From assembly GCA_017546745.1 (NCBI GenBank), contig JAFYRZ010000138.1, forward strand, positions 1 through 13,989: a stretch of DNA of 13,989 nt, given 5' to 3'. This document shows, in pieces, positions 1-9,438 of the stretch. Source of the stretch: Clostridia bacterium. GTDB lineage: Bacteria; Bacillota_A; Clostridia; Oscillospirales; CAG-272. Position 1 is the first letter of the stretch. The number at the start of each line of letters is the position of its first letter. The notes under the pieces are model-generated. The model was given only the letters and a program-made list of their open reading frames with translations, did not search any database and was not told the DNA's origin. Position numbers and translations under genes: made by a program.

Positions 1-267
1 ACCGCAAAGATCACCGAGGCGCTTGACCGCGCTCACGCGCTTATCGAGGCGCAGACAAGGTCGCTCGAGGTTGTGGAAAGAAGACTTGACGCGCTCTCAA
101 CAGATAAAACCGATCGCGAGAGAATGAAGCTGATACTCGAGTGCGAGGTAGAGCTTCTTTACGACATCTTTATGTCAAGCGCGCTTCCCGAATATCAGAA
201 GGACGCGGTCGCAAAGAGGCTTAAGTCGATAAGCTCTCTTATAAAAGAGGAAAAAGCGGGGGCGTAA
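1..267 (+). CDS. Unrecognised helical protein, 3' part only
   Basis: The reading frame is open from the first base of the window to a TAA at 265-267, so the start lies upstream and 88 residues are visible. A GTG at 73 could act as a start but has no good ribosome binding site, and the frame before it (TAKITEALDRAHAL...) has the same character, so I treat the gene as cut by the window edge. The visible part is charged and predicted helical, with heptad-like stretches (ITEALDRAHALIEAQ, VVERRLDALS) followed by a segment with MKLILECEVELLYDIF. There is no signal peptide or membrane segment. It ends 3 nt before the next gene, which indicates one operon with the two membrane proteins that follow. 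I do not recognise the family. The compact gene packing is compatible with either a prophage-derived or a chromosomal accessory operon. Confidence 0.6.
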   Translation, partial: TAKITEALDRAHALIEAQTRSLEVVERRLDALSTDKTDRERMKLILECEVELLYDIFMSSALPEYQKDAVAKRLKSISSLIKEEKAGA

Positions 268-270
268 ATT

Positions 271-639
271 ATGAGTGGTAAGAGCATGATATACAAGTGG
301 CTTCTTAATCTTTTGGGAGTGTTTTTCTGCACCGTTCCCGTGCTTTTGTCAATAATACTTTACTTTCCGTTATGGATAAGGTCGGACTCGGGCAGGTTTA
401 TTTCCGGCTTTTGCGTTCTTCTTTTATCTCTTGCCGCCCTGCCCGCTTATCGCTTTATAAGATCGCGCCTATCCGAAATACCGGCATATACTATGTGGCT
501 CATCATCTTCTTTATCTGCTTCTTGGCAGGCAGGATAATAAACGAGCTTACCGTAATTTCCTTCATTGGCTTCTCGGGAAATCTTATCGGTGCTTTGATA
601 TTCAAGATAAAGGCAAGGACGTTTTTTAAGAATGAATAA
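271..639 (+). CDS. Small polytopic membrane protein of unknown function
   Basis: This 122-residue protein has four likely transmembrane helices at about residues 9-33, 42-62, 72-90 and 93-113, joined by short positively charged loops (RFIRSR, KIKAR), and so should sit in the cytoplasmic membrane. No catalytic motif or lipobox is visible. The ATG lies 3 nt after the upstream stop, with a purine-rich stretch (GAGGAAAAAGCGGGGGCG) just before it. Its last 8 bp overlap the next gene, which points to translational coupling. Overlapping ORFs in other frames here are shadows, since they lack the operon spacing. The size and arrangement recall membrane accessory proteins of phage or transporter operons, but nothing visible decides between them. 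The function is unknown. Confidence 0.7.
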   Translation: MSGKSMIYKWLLNLLGVFFCTVPVLLSIILYFPLWIRSDSGRFISGFCVLLLSLAALPAYRFIRSRLSEIPAYTMWLIIFFICFLAGRIINELTVISFIGFSGNLIGALIFKIKARTFFKNE

Positions 640-1465
640 GGACAAAAATCTCGAGGACCTTTTGCTTGACCCGGGTGACGCTTTAAGAAGGAGCGGACTT
701 AATATTCTTGGGGACGTAGGAAAGCTCGTTGCGGTGATAACGCTTATCGTCGCCTGTCTCGTTACCTTTACCGACATAAGCTTTTACGAGATAGGCTCAA
801 AGGAATTCACCTCAACTCTTATTATGATGCTTATCGGCGCGTATCTTATGTTTTTCTCGCTCGAGGAATCGGGCGAAAGACACGGCGAGAGGACCGAGGA
901 TTTTACCGAGGCAAAGGACGGGTATAGAGTAGCGGTCTCAAAAATATTCCCATCTGACATCACTCCTCTTGAAAAATTCCTTGAGGAAAAGAGGGAAATT
1001 GAGCTTTTAAAGAAGCGACAGAGCTATCTTAAGTCACTCGGCTACACGCAGGAAATCCTATTCTTACCGCACAAGCCCGCGACCAAGGACGAAAGGCGCG
1101 CATTACGTAGGGCGATGCGTATTAAGCAAAGAGCGATCCGTCCGGGCATGCTTCTCGAAAGAGATGGCGCACCCGATAGCACCGAGCTTTATAACCCGAC
1201 GGCAAAAAAGCTTCTTCGCATCGTAATGAAGCTTATCCCGACGAGCGCGTGTATGGTATTTACGGCATCGGTCATGCTAAGCGCCAAGGGAGAACTTACC
1301 GCGGGAGTTATAATAGAGAGCCTTTTACGACTCTCGGCTCTTCCCATCGTGGGCTTTCGCGGCTATGCCTTCGGTTATAGGTATACGAAGAATATAAGAG
1401 CCTGTCACCTGCGCGAGAAAACGAGGATTTTAGAAGCATATCTTGCAGAAAAGATTACCGCTTGA
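632..1465 (+). CDS. Membrane protein with central charged cytoplasmic region, unknown function
   Basis: This protein of 277 residues has hydrophobic segments at about 30-48, 59-77, 198-217 and 225-247. They form two pairs of membrane helices separated by about 120 residues that are strongly charged, with helical stretches such as EKFLEEKREIELLKKRQ and a basic run KDERRALRRAMRIKQR. The N-terminal 28 residues and the C-terminal tail are hydrophilic. Start ATG 632 overlaps the end of the preceding gene by 8 bp and has only a weak ribosome binding site, so translation is probably coupled. It is the last gene of this operon: a strong hairpin lies 35 bp beyond its stop. I do not recognise the family. 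The paired-helix layout with a basic cytoplasmic domain could suit a protein that organises something at the membrane, but that is speculation. Confidence 0.7.
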   Translation: MNKDKNLEDLLLDPGDALRRSGLNILGDVGKLVAVITLIVACLVTFTDISFYEIGSKEFTSTLIMMLIGAYLMFFSLEESGERHGERTEDFTEAKDGYRVAVSKIFPSDITPLEKFLEEKREIELLKKRQSYLKSLGYTQEILFLPHKPATKDERRALRRAMRIKQRAIRPGMLLERDGAPDSTELYNPTAKKLLRIVMKLIPTSACMVFTASVMLSAKGELTAGVIIESLLRLSALPIVGFRGYAFGYRYTKNIRACHLREKTRILEAYLAEKITA

Positions 1466-1500
1466 TAAATTAAAATTCTCCCAAAAAAGAGCAAAAAAGA

Positions 1501-1532
1501 GGGAATATGACAACAGTTGTTGTCATATTCCC
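1501..1532. terminator. Bidirectional intrinsic terminator
   Basis: A perfect 14-bp stem (GGGAATATGACAAC, with its complement at 1519-1532) closes a 4-nt AGTT loop. On the minus strand it is followed by two T6 runs (complement of the A runs at about 1483-1498), making it a strong terminator for the helicase gene, whose stop is 6 bp away. On the plus strand it is followed by a weaker T-rich stretch, so it can also end the three-gene operon to the left. Confidence 0.85.
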
Positions 1533-1537
1533 TTGAT

Positions 1538-3934
1538 TTATTTGTTTTCCTCTTCAACGCTTTGCCAAAAATCTTCTATCTCCTTAACAAGCGTCTTTGC
1601 ATCTCCGATATATTTTAAGCCTCGCCAAAGCCGAGGTGTGCTTTTGCGCCAGAGGGGGTCGTCAAAGCGGTCGTCTATCAGTACGATAACGCCCCTGTCA
1701 TCCTCCGTACGGATAACTCTGCCTGCAGCCTGAAGCACGCGGTTTATACCGGGATAAACGTAGGCATACTCCTTGCCCATCTCATATTTTTCACCAAAAT
1801 AAGCGGCAATAGCCTCCCTTTCGTAGGACAGCGCGGGCATACCTATGCCGACGACTACGGCACCGATAAGCGAATCACCCGAAAGGTCGATCCCCTCGGA
1901 ATATATGCCACCCATTACACAAAAGCCGACAAGATAGGAGCTTCTGTTATTCTTAAACTCGGCTATGAACTCCGCCTTTTGTGCCGCGGTCATATCCCTC
2001 CTCTGCACTAAGACCTTAAGCTTAGGATATTTTGCGATAAAGGCTTTTGAAATAGCCTCAAGGTACTCAAACGAGGGGGCGAAAACCATATAGTTGCCGC
2101 GCCTTACGCTTATCGTTGCGGCAATAGTCCTGCATACCGCGGGGAGGGTCCTTTCGCGCTCGGAATATCTCGTGCTTATCTTATCGATGACCGATACAGA
2201 AAGCGCTTCGGAATTAAAGGGCGACGCGACCTCAAGAAGCTCTGCGGTACGGTCGGCGCCGAGAGTTGCGCGGTAGTATTCGAGGGGAACGAGAGTTGCC
2301 GAGAAGTAGACGACACCGCGGCATTTTCCCGTAACCTCCGCAAGCGCCGCTCCTGTATCGATACAGAAAAGCTTTGCGGTAATATTTCCGTTATTGTAGT
2401 ATAAAAGCATCTCATAGGATGAATCAAAGCGGCTAAGCGCCGAGTAAAAGCGCTTTATTTTCATGGTATAATCACGCAAGAGGATAAGCCTATCGTCTCG
2501 CTCGTCATCCTTCGCGGAAAGCGTGCGCTTTATCGCCTTATCGCACTCGTCAAGAAGCGCCTCGGTTATCGAAAAAAGCTCTGTCGGCAGGCTCGACGAA
2601 TGGTACGCGCCAAGCTTATTTCCCTCCGCGTCCGTGCGTATCTCCTCGCGAACGAGGGGCAAAAATACCCTGTCGTAAGCCTCCTTTGCGGTAAAAATTG
2701 CTCCGAGAAGCTCGGAAAACTCCGGTAGGAGGGGATTTTCGGTTACAGAGAGAATAATATCGCCAGAAATTTCTGCAGAGAACATCTCCCTTGCCCTATC
2801 CGGCAGGTTGTGTGCCTCGTCCACGAGTATAGCGAAGCTTCCACCCTCGTCAAAGTAGCGGCGGATATGCACCGCAGGGTCGAACACGTAGTTGATATCA
2901 CAGATAACGACGTCGCAAAGCTCGGAATAGGTGAGCGCAAGCTCGTGCGGACAGACCGCGTGCTTTAGAGACACGTCTTGGAGGTCGGCAAGAGTAACGA
3001 CCGTGATCCCCCTCGAATAAAGGTCAAGCACCGCCTCTGCAAGTGCCGTACAGGGGGCGAGGGCGCACTTATCCCTGCCGCCGCGACAAAGCCCGCCGCG
3101 TGTGCAGACCCTTTCCTTTGCCGGAAGGATTACACCCCTGATACAAGCGCCGCAACGCGCCATCTCGTTAAGCGTATCGCGCGCCGCCTCTGCCGTCGTG
3201 GTTTTTGGCGTCAGGTAAAAGACCTTACCGCATCTCTCGTTACCGAGGGCACGTAGCGCAGGGTAAAGAGCCGCAACCGTCTTGCCCGTGCCTGTCGGCG
3301 CTTGTGCAATAAGGGTCGTATGGCGGGATATCGCGCGATATGCCGCAGACATAAATTCCTCCTGCCCCTCGCGTACTTTACCAAAGGGGAATTTCATATT
3401 CCTCATAGAGGGCAGTCTTCCCGTGACCCTATCTATCTCGGGGCGCGCATAGAGCGAAAGCGCAAGAGAGCATTTTTCAAAAAAGCGCAAAAGCACCGCG
3501 ACCGACACGACCTCTGTGTTGTCATATCTCTCGCCACTCACCTTATCTATCGCGATCACCCTTACGTTTACCTTGTCAAGCCCTGTCTTTGAAGCGAAGG
3601 CGTATGCAGAGATAAAGGCAATTCCGCGAATTTTCGACAGCGCGCGTGACTCCGTCTTTCCGCGGCGGAAATCACACATACGCGCGATAACGATACCACC
3701 GTCACACGACCCGTCGGTTTTGGAAAGGAGCAAAAAGCAATGCTCACCGAGCGAGAAATCAAGGGCGGCATCTATACTCTTCCCGACCAAAAGGGGAGAA
3801 AGAAGCCTATCCGACATACGGCATACCTCTGCCGTGTCATAATCGTCCGTCGCGACCGAGATCCTTCTTTGCGCGATCTCTACGAGCTCTTCGGTGCTTA
3901 TGAGAATTTTTCCCGCGTCCCCGTCGTAGCGCAT
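1538..3934 (-). CDS. DinG/Rad3-family Fe-S ATP-dependent DNA helicase
   Basis: This is a 798-residue superfamily 2 helicase of the XPD/DinG type, expected to unwind DNA 5'-3' during repair or recombination. Visible motifs are a Q-motif-like REGQEEF near 188-194, Walker A APTGTGKT at 212-219, DEAH box at 372-375 followed by NLPDRAREM, and motif VI QAAGRVIR at 735-742. Cysteines at 277, 290, 295 and 328 (C283 is an alternative) lie between Walker A and the DEAH box, and VCPHELALTYSELCDVVICD matches the end of the iron-sulfur domain in this family. The first ~180 residues sit where clostridial relatives carry a Cas4-like PD-(D/E)XK nuclease, but the acidic-x-Lys signature is not evident here. 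The ATG at 3934 has AAGAAGGGGG upstream. It is a single gene with its own promoter and terminator. The family is clear, but the biological role within it is not. Confidence 0.92.
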   Translation of the reverse strand: MRYDGDAGKILISTEELVEIAQRRISVATDDYDTAEVCRMSDRLLSPLLVGKSIDAALDFSLGEHCFLLLSKTDGSCDGGIVIARMCDFRRGKTESRALSKIRGIAFISAYAFASKTGLDKVNVRVIAIDKVSGERYDNTEVVSVAVLLRFFEKCSLALSLYARPEIDRVTGRLPSMRNMKFPFGKVREGQEEFMSAAYRAISRHTTLIAQAPTGTGKTVAALYPALRALGNERCGKVFYLTPKTTTAEAARDTLNEMARCGACIRGVILPAKERVCTRGGLCRGGRDKCALAPCTALAEAVLDLYSRGITVVTLADLQDVSLKHAVCPHELALTYSELCDVVICDINYVFDPAVHIRRYFDEGGSFAILVDEAHNLPDRAREMFSAEISGDIILSVTENPLLPEFSELLGAIFTAKEAYDRVFLPLVREEIRTDAEGNKLGAYHSSSLPTELFSITEALLDECDKAIKRTLSAKDDERDDRLILLRDYTMKIKRFYSALSRFDSSYEMLLYYNNGNITAKLFCIDTGAALAEVTGKCRGVVYFSATLVPLEYYRATLGADRTAELLEVASPFNSEALSVSVIDKISTRYSERERTLPAVCRTIAATISVRRGNYMVFAPSFEYLEAISKAFIAKYPKLKVLVQRRDMTAAQKAEFIAEFKNNRSSYLVGFCVMGGIYSEGIDLSGDSLIGAVVVGIGMPALSYEREAIAAYFGEKYEMGKEYAYVYPGINRVLQAAGRVIRTEDDRGVIVLIDDRFDDPLWRKSTPRLWRGLKYIGDAKTLVKEIEDFWQSVEEENK

Positions 3935-3968
3935 GACTTCATCCCCCTTCTTAAATATTTACGACTTT

Positions 3969-3997
3969 ATTTTACCACAAACGGAGCATGATGTCAA
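3969..3997 (-). promoter_or_regulatory. Sigma-A promoter of the helicase gene
   Basis: On the minus strand a TTGACA -35 box (complement of 3992-3997) is followed by a 17-nt spacer and TAAAAT (complement of 3969-3974). It lies 35 bp upstream of the helicase start codon, so the leader would be short. Confidence 0.8.
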
Positions 3998-4016
3998 TAA
4001 GAAAAATCGACCGTCA

Positions 4017-4061
4017 AAAAAGTACCATTTAAAGAAAAACTATTGTTTTTGCGTACTTTTT
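4017..4061. repeat. Nested dyad between divergent helicase and MATE promoters
   Basis: AAAAAGTAC at 4017-4025 is exactly complementary to GTACTTTTT at 4053-4061. Inside it AAAAAC (4035-4040) and GTTTTT (4045-4050) form a second inverted repeat around TATT. The structure lies upstream of both promoters, outside the expected transcripts, so it is better read as a possible protein site or extruded hairpin than as an RNA element. A further weak hairpin CCGC-GAG-GCGG followed by T-rich sequence lies near 4084-4094. The rest of the 294-bp intergenic gap is AT-rich with nothing else recognised. Confidence 0.4.
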
Positions 4062-4159
4062 CGGTAGTTTTCGGTTTTTCAAGCCGCGAGGCGGATTTCT
4101 TTTTTTACTTTTTCTCGCCTGCACTTACACGGCTTTAGCGATAAGTAGCTTAAAAAGGC

Positions 4160-4189
4160 TTGACAAAAGCACGCGCGCGGGTATATAAT
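4160..4189 (+). promoter_or_regulatory. Sigma-A promoter of the MATE gene
   Basis: TTGACA at 4160-4165 and TATAAT at 4184-4189 are both full consensus, separated by 18 nt (the alternative TATATA at 4182 gives 16). The GC-rich alternating purine-pyrimidine spacer (ACGCGCGCGGG) is unusual. The transcript would start near 4196, about 33 nt before the ATG, with AAGGAG at 4217-4222 as ribosome binding site. Confidence 0.88.
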
Positions 4190-4228
4190 ATTAAAGGCTT
4201 TTATATATGACTATAAAAGGAGATAGCT

Positions 4229-5632
4229 ATGAACAAAAATAAAAGGGACTTTACGGAGGGACCTCTGTTTTTTAAGATATTTCTTTTCGCCCTGCCGATA
4301 ATGGCGACGGGACTTTTGCAGGTCTTTTACAATATGGCGGATAAGATCGTAGTAGGCAGGTTCTCGGGAGATCCGTTGGCGCTTGCGGCGGTCGGCTCGG
4401 TCGGTACGCTAAACACGCTTCTCGTTAACCTTACCTTGGGTATTGCGGTCGGCGGCGGTATCGTGGTTTCTCAGCTCTTTGGCGCTAAGCGAGAGGAGGA
4501 CGTTTCCGATGCGGTGCATACCGCACTCACCTTCTCGGTCTTTGCCGGACTCTTTATGGGAGCTCTCGGCTTTATCATCTCGCCCTACGTCCTCGAGCTT
4601 CTCGGAACAAAGCCCGAGCTTATCGATAACGCGAACCTCTATTTCAGAATAACGATGCTCGGCTTCCCCGCGTCTATGGTATACAACTTTGCCGCGTCTA
4701 TAATCCGCTCGGTCGGTGACTCTAAAACTCCGCTTATCATTCTTTCCGTCAGCGGTCTTTTGAACGTTCTTTTAAACATCCTTTTCGTTCTTGCCTTTCA
4801 TATGACGGTTGACGGCGTTGCATACGCCACAGTCCTTTCACAGGTCGCCTCTGCGGTTATGATCGTATGGGTGTTTATCAGAAGAAAGGACGAGTGCTAC
4901 GCGCTAAGACCTCGGAAGCTCAAAATTCACAAGCCACACCTTTACCGTATGCTCCGCATCGGTATTCCCTCGGGTCTTACCTCGTCGGTATACTCGATCG
5001 CAAACCTTGCGCTTACCGGTGCCGTAAATACATTCTCCCCTGCCGTGGTTTCGGCAAACTCTATTGCAGGCAGCGTTGAGGGCTTTACATATACGGCTAT
5101 GAACTGCTTCCAGCAGTCCTCTATGACCTTTACCGGACAAAACTTTGGTGCGAAGAAATACGACAGAGTAAGACGGGTTTATTTCTACTCGCTTATCCAG
5201 GTCCTGGTAATAGGTATATTTATGGGACAGCTTCAGCTTGCATTTGGAGAGCAGCTCTCTCTTCTTTATATAGACCCCGCCGACCCCAACCGCGCCGAGG
5301 TTCTTGCGCACACTATGGATATACTTAAGGTCATTCTCTCGACCTATTTCCTTTGCGGAATACTTGAGGTCTCCTCGGGTGCTTTGCGCGGACTTGGCTG
5401 CTCTATGGTAACGATGATAGTTTCGCTTATCTTCGCCTGCGGTGTCAGACTGTCCTATATCTTCCTCGTGTTCTTCAACGTTGACGCGCTTGATACCATC
5501 GGTGAATTAAACTACGCCTTTCCCATCTCCTGGGCAACCACGATCATAGCTTATCTCATCGCTATGGCGATCGTCTGGAGAAGGTTTGGCATCTCAAAAA
5601 GAAGAGCGAAGCAGCAGAAAATTGTCAACTAA
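4229..5632 (+). CDS. MATE-family multidrug/cation efflux transporter
   Basis: This 467-residue inner-membrane protein has about 12 transmembrane helices in two homologous halves. The first half opens with LPIMATGLLQVFYNMADKIV, the classic MATE start, followed by VVGRFSGDPLALAAVG. The second half repeats the pattern with IGIPSGLTSSVYSIANLALT and FSPAVVSANSIAG. A basic linker (RRKDECYALRPRKLKIHK) joins the halves. The length is normal for the family. MATE proteins export organic cations or other toxic compounds using a Na+ or H+ gradient; the substrate cannot be told from this sequence. It most resembles the DinF/MepA-like clostridial branch. The start at 4229 has AAGGAG six nt upstream and a consensus promoter. 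It is monocistronic: a strong terminator follows 43 bp after the stop, shared with convergent groEL. Confidence 0.93.
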   Translation: MNKNKRDFTEGPLFFKIFLFALPIMATGLLQVFYNMADKIVVGRFSGDPLALAAVGSVGTLNTLLVNLTLGIAVGGGIVVSQLFGAKREEDVSDAVHTALTFSVFAGLFMGALGFIISPYVLELLGTKPELIDNANLYFRITMLGFPASMVYNFAASIIRSVGDSKTPLIILSVSGLLNVLLNILFVLAFHMTVDGVAYATVLSQVASAVMIVWVFIRRKDECYALRPRKLKIHKPHLYRMLRIGIPSGLTSSVYSIANLALTGAVNTFSPAVVSANSIAGSVEGFTYTAMNCFQQSSMTFTGQNFGAKKYDRVRRVYFYSLIQVLVIGIFMGQLQLAFGEQLSLLYIDPADPNRAEVLAHTMDILKVILSTYFLCGILEVSSGALRGLGCSMVTMIVSLIFACGVRLSYIFLVFFNVDALDTIGELNYAFPISWATTIIAYLIAMAIVWRRFGISKRRAKQQKIVN

Positions 5633-5675
5633 AGATTACAAAACTGTGACAAGTTGATTAAAATAAAAAAAGGAA

Positions 5676-5703
5676 GCCCGATTTGGCAAAAGCCAAATCG
5701 GGC
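5676..5703. terminator. Bidirectional terminator between MATE gene and groEL
   Basis: A perfect 12-bp stem (GCCCGATTTGGC at 5676-5687, complement at 5692-5703) closes an AAAA loop. T6 follows on the plus strand (5705-5710), and the A-run at 5664-5671 gives a T tract on the minus strand. It serves the convergent MATE and groEL transcripts. Confidence 0.92.
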
Positions 5704-5754
5704 ATTTTTTATCTAAAGAACAGCGCCGGGGTGCATCTAAATCAAGCAGCCCTA

Positions 5755-7685
<1,931 letters not shown>

Positions 7686-7707
7686 AATGTTCTCCTTGTT
7701 TTTTCAT

Positions 7708-7734
7708 TTAGCACTCAAAGCGTGCGAGTGCTAA
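7708..7734 (-). promoter_or_regulatory. CIRCE operator (HrcA binding site)
   Basis: TTAGCACTC at 7708-7716, a 9-nt spacer and GAGTGCTAA at 7726-7734 match the CIRCE consensus without a mismatch. It lies 22 bp before the groES start and just downstream of the -10 box, so bound HrcA would block initiation, and the transcript would carry the same stem near its 5' end. Confidence 0.97.
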
Positions 7735-7748
7735 TTCTTACTGCATAT

Positions 7749-7777
7749 ATTCTATAACAGAATAGGCTAAAAATCAA
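7749..7777 (-). promoter_or_regulatory. Sigma-A promoter of groES-groEL
   Basis: On the minus strand TTGATT (complement of 7772-7777), a 17-nt spacer and TAGAAT (complement of 7749-7754) precede the CIRCE element, with the expected start near 7742. The stretch from here to the sigF stop is AT-rich and holds a weak CGCCC/GGGCG hairpin (7853-7857 with 7868-7872) but no clear T-tract terminator for sigF. Confidence 0.75.
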
Positions 7778-7883
7778 TAAGTTTGCGCAATTCTTCACAA
7801 TTTATTAACAAATTTTAAGATGTTTTTCCGTCTTTTTAAGCTCGGGCTGACGCGCCCATATCAAAGAGGGCGTTTCTTTCCCG

Positions 7884-8621
7884 TCAAGCGAGCAAAAGCC
7901 TTAGTCTTTCTATGATCTTTTTCTCCTCGCGCGAGACCTTTACCTGCGAAATTCCGAGTATTTTTGCGGTTTCCACCTGCGAAAGATCTCTGAAATATCT
8001 TAGGATTATCAGCTTTTTCGGGAACTCCTCAAGTCCCTCCACAGCAAATCTAAGAGCCATACGGTCAAAGTCGCGCGCCTCGGCATCCTCATCCTTTACC
8101 GTGCTCTCAAGGCTCGCCCCGTCGTCCTCGTCATACGCTGCCTCGTCAAGCGAGCGGACGGGCGCACCTGCCGAGATCGCGGAGGCGGCATCCTGCGCGG
8201 AAATGCCTACCGCCTCGGCTATCGCGACGATGCCCGCGTCCATACCGCTTGCTATGCGCCTCTCCCTCTCGGCATTCAGGATAGCGCAAAGCCTTTTTTC
8301 CTCGCGCGATACCTTGATAATTCCGTCGTCGCGAAGAAAGCGCCGTATCTCTCCGAAGATAAGCGGCACGGCATAGGTGGAAAACGCACAGCCGCGCTCG
8401 GTGTCAAAGGTCCTTATCGCCTTTACGAGCCCCATCGTGCCGCATTCTATAAGATCTCCCTGGTCGGGGCACCTGCCCGCGAACCTTGAAGCAATACTGT
8501 ATACGAGCGGCTCGTTCAATTTTACAAGCTCCTCGCCCGCCGCCTCGTCGCCCTCTCTGTAAAGCCTTAAAAGCTCGATATTTTTATCGTACGGATTTTT
8601 CTTTTCAAGCGCTTCTATCAT
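7884..8621 (-). CDS. sigF: Sporulation sigma factor SigF
   Basis: This 245-residue sigma-70-family factor directs early forespore transcription after asymmetric division. Region 2 runs from about 36 to 106, with QGDLIECGTMGLVKAIRTFD, FSTYAVPLIFGEIRRFLRDD and the IKVSR motif typical of SigF/SigB/SigG. Region 3 spans about 107-155, and region 4 at about 187-240 contains the helix-turn-helix SQVETAKILGISQVKVSREEKK. Length is close to Bacillus SigF (255). The order spoIIAA-spoIIAB-sigF and the 17-bp overlap with spoIIAB fit the classic spoIIA operon, and the overlap suggests coupled translation that keeps sigma near the level of its inhibitor. SigB is the main alternative, but the upstream anti-sigma factor aligns with SpoIIAB rather than RsbW. 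No dacF or spoVA genes flank it. No strong terminator is visible downstream. Confidence 0.95.
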   Translation of the reverse strand: MIEALEKKNPYDKNIELLRLYREGDEAAGEELVKLNEPLVYSIASRFAGRCPDQGDLIECGTMGLVKAIRTFDTERGCAFSTYAVPLIFGEIRRFLRDDGIIKVSREEKRLCAILNAERERRIASGMDAGIVAIAEAVGISAQDAASAISAGAPVRSLDEAAYDEDDGASLESTVKDEDAEARDFDRMALRFAVEGLEEFPKKLIILRYFRDLSQVETAKILGISQVKVSREEKKIIERLRLLLA

Positions 8622-9081
8622 CTTTCCCGTCCCTCGGACATGGGCTGAGGATTTTTCTCATAAGAACGGTCGTTCCCTTTCCGACCCTTGATTTTACCGA
8701 AAGCTGATCGGTAAAGCTCTCCATAACGAGAAAGCCCATTCCACATCTCTCGCAGGGGTCGCCCGTGGTAAATGAGGGGCGGCGCGCACGCTCTACGTCC
8801 TCGATGCCACAGCCTCTGTCCGATATCTCAACGGTTATCTCGCGGGTATCGTACAGCCTTGCGGATATGTAAATATAGCCGACCTCGCCGGACTTAAGAT
8901 TCGGGTATGCGTGGACTATCGCGTTCGTCACCGCCTCGCTTACGGCGCACCTCAGGTCGCCAAGCTCCTCGACGGTTGGGTTAAGCTCTGCCAAAAACGC
9001 GCTTATTATACTTCTTGCCACAGCCTCGTTTACGCTTATCGCGACGAGGCGAAGCTTCATTTCATTTATTATCCTTTTCAT
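8605..9081 (-). CDS. spoIIAB: Anti-sigma F factor / serine kinase SpoIIAB
   Basis: This GHKL-fold protein binds and inhibits SigF and phosphorylates SpoIIAA. Its ATP-site motifs are the N box SEAVTNAIVHAYP (Glu49, Asn53), the G1 box DRGCG (Asp88, Gly90, Gly92), the G2 box GMGF at 114-117 and GKGTT near 135-139. The N-terminal half (NEAVARSIISAFLAELNPTVEEL) is distinctive of SpoIIAB. I chose the ATG at 9081 (158 residues) because AAGGAG sits 8 nt before it; the in-frame ATG at 9090 abuts the same AGGAG and is too close. A C-terminal extension of about 15 residues (ILSPCPRDGKDDRSA) runs past the usual end into the sigF start. A CERC sequence sits in the ATP lid (Cys110, Cys113), where Bacillus has ELERS. 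Confidence 0.95.
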   Translation of the reverse strand: MKRIINEMKLRLVAISVNEAVARSIISAFLAELNPTVEELGDLRCAVSEAVTNAIVHAYPNLKSGEVGYIYISARLYDTREITVEISDRGCGIEDVERARRPSFTTGDPCERCGMGFLVMESFTDQLSVKSRVGKGTTVLMRKILSPCPRDGKDDRSA

Positions 9082-9096
9082 TTGGGGCATCTCCTT

Positions 9097-9417
9097 TTAT
9101 CTTACGATCCTGATATTCTCTACCCTATCAACACCGGAAAGACGCACAAGCTTCATTAAAACCGGTGACAGTCCCTTCCCGGTGAGGGTAGCGTCCTTGC
9201 TTCTTGCGACCTCCGCCCTGCCGAGTATGAGGGCGATGCCCGAGCTGTCCATAAACCTCACCGCCCGAAAATCAATAACGAGCTCGCTCGGTGTCGTGAT
9301 GAAAAACTGCTCGTCTATCGTTTGCCGTATACGGCGCGCGGTGTGATGGTCTATCTCGACGGTCAGCGCGGCATAAAGCCGTCCCCCATCGCTTGTAAAA
9401 ATTACCTCGTCCTTCAT
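9097..9417 (-). CDS. spoIIAA: Anti-anti-sigma factor SpoIIAA (STAS domain)
   Basis: This 106-residue single STAS-domain protein in its unphosphorylated form displaces SigF from SpoIIAB. Key features are EIDHHTARRIRQ in the first helix region, also characteristic of Bacillus SpoIIAA (ELDHHTA), and the phosphorylation loop FMDSSGIALILGR with Ser58 at the same number as the regulated serine of the Bacillus protein. The start at 9417 has AAGGAGATAAAA just before it. A longer frame back to 9474 adds 19 residues that lack a ribosome binding site and are not part of the family, so it was rejected. It is the first gene of spoIIAA-spoIIAB-sigF, 15 bp ahead of spoIIAB. Activation presumably also needs the SpoIIE phosphatase, which is not in this window. 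Confidence 0.95.
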   Translation of the reverse strand: MKDEVIFTSDGGRLYAALTVEIDHHTARRIRQTIDEQFFITTPSELVIDFRAVRFMDSSGIALILGRAEVARSKDATLTGKGLSPVLMKLVRLSGVDRVENIRIVR

Positions 9418-9438
9418 TTTTATCTCCTTATTTTTTCC

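Noticed and set aside
7849..7885. Intrinsic terminator for sigF
   Set aside because: Only a weak GC stem with a 10-nt loop and no T run on the minus strand; not supported as a functional terminator.
7884..9417. rsbV-rsbW-sigB stress operon
   Set aside because: It has the same gene order, but the kinase and STAS proteins carry SpoIIAB/SpoIIAA-specific segments (NEAVAR, SEAVTNAI, DHHTA, FMDSSG), and the sigma factor matches SigF.
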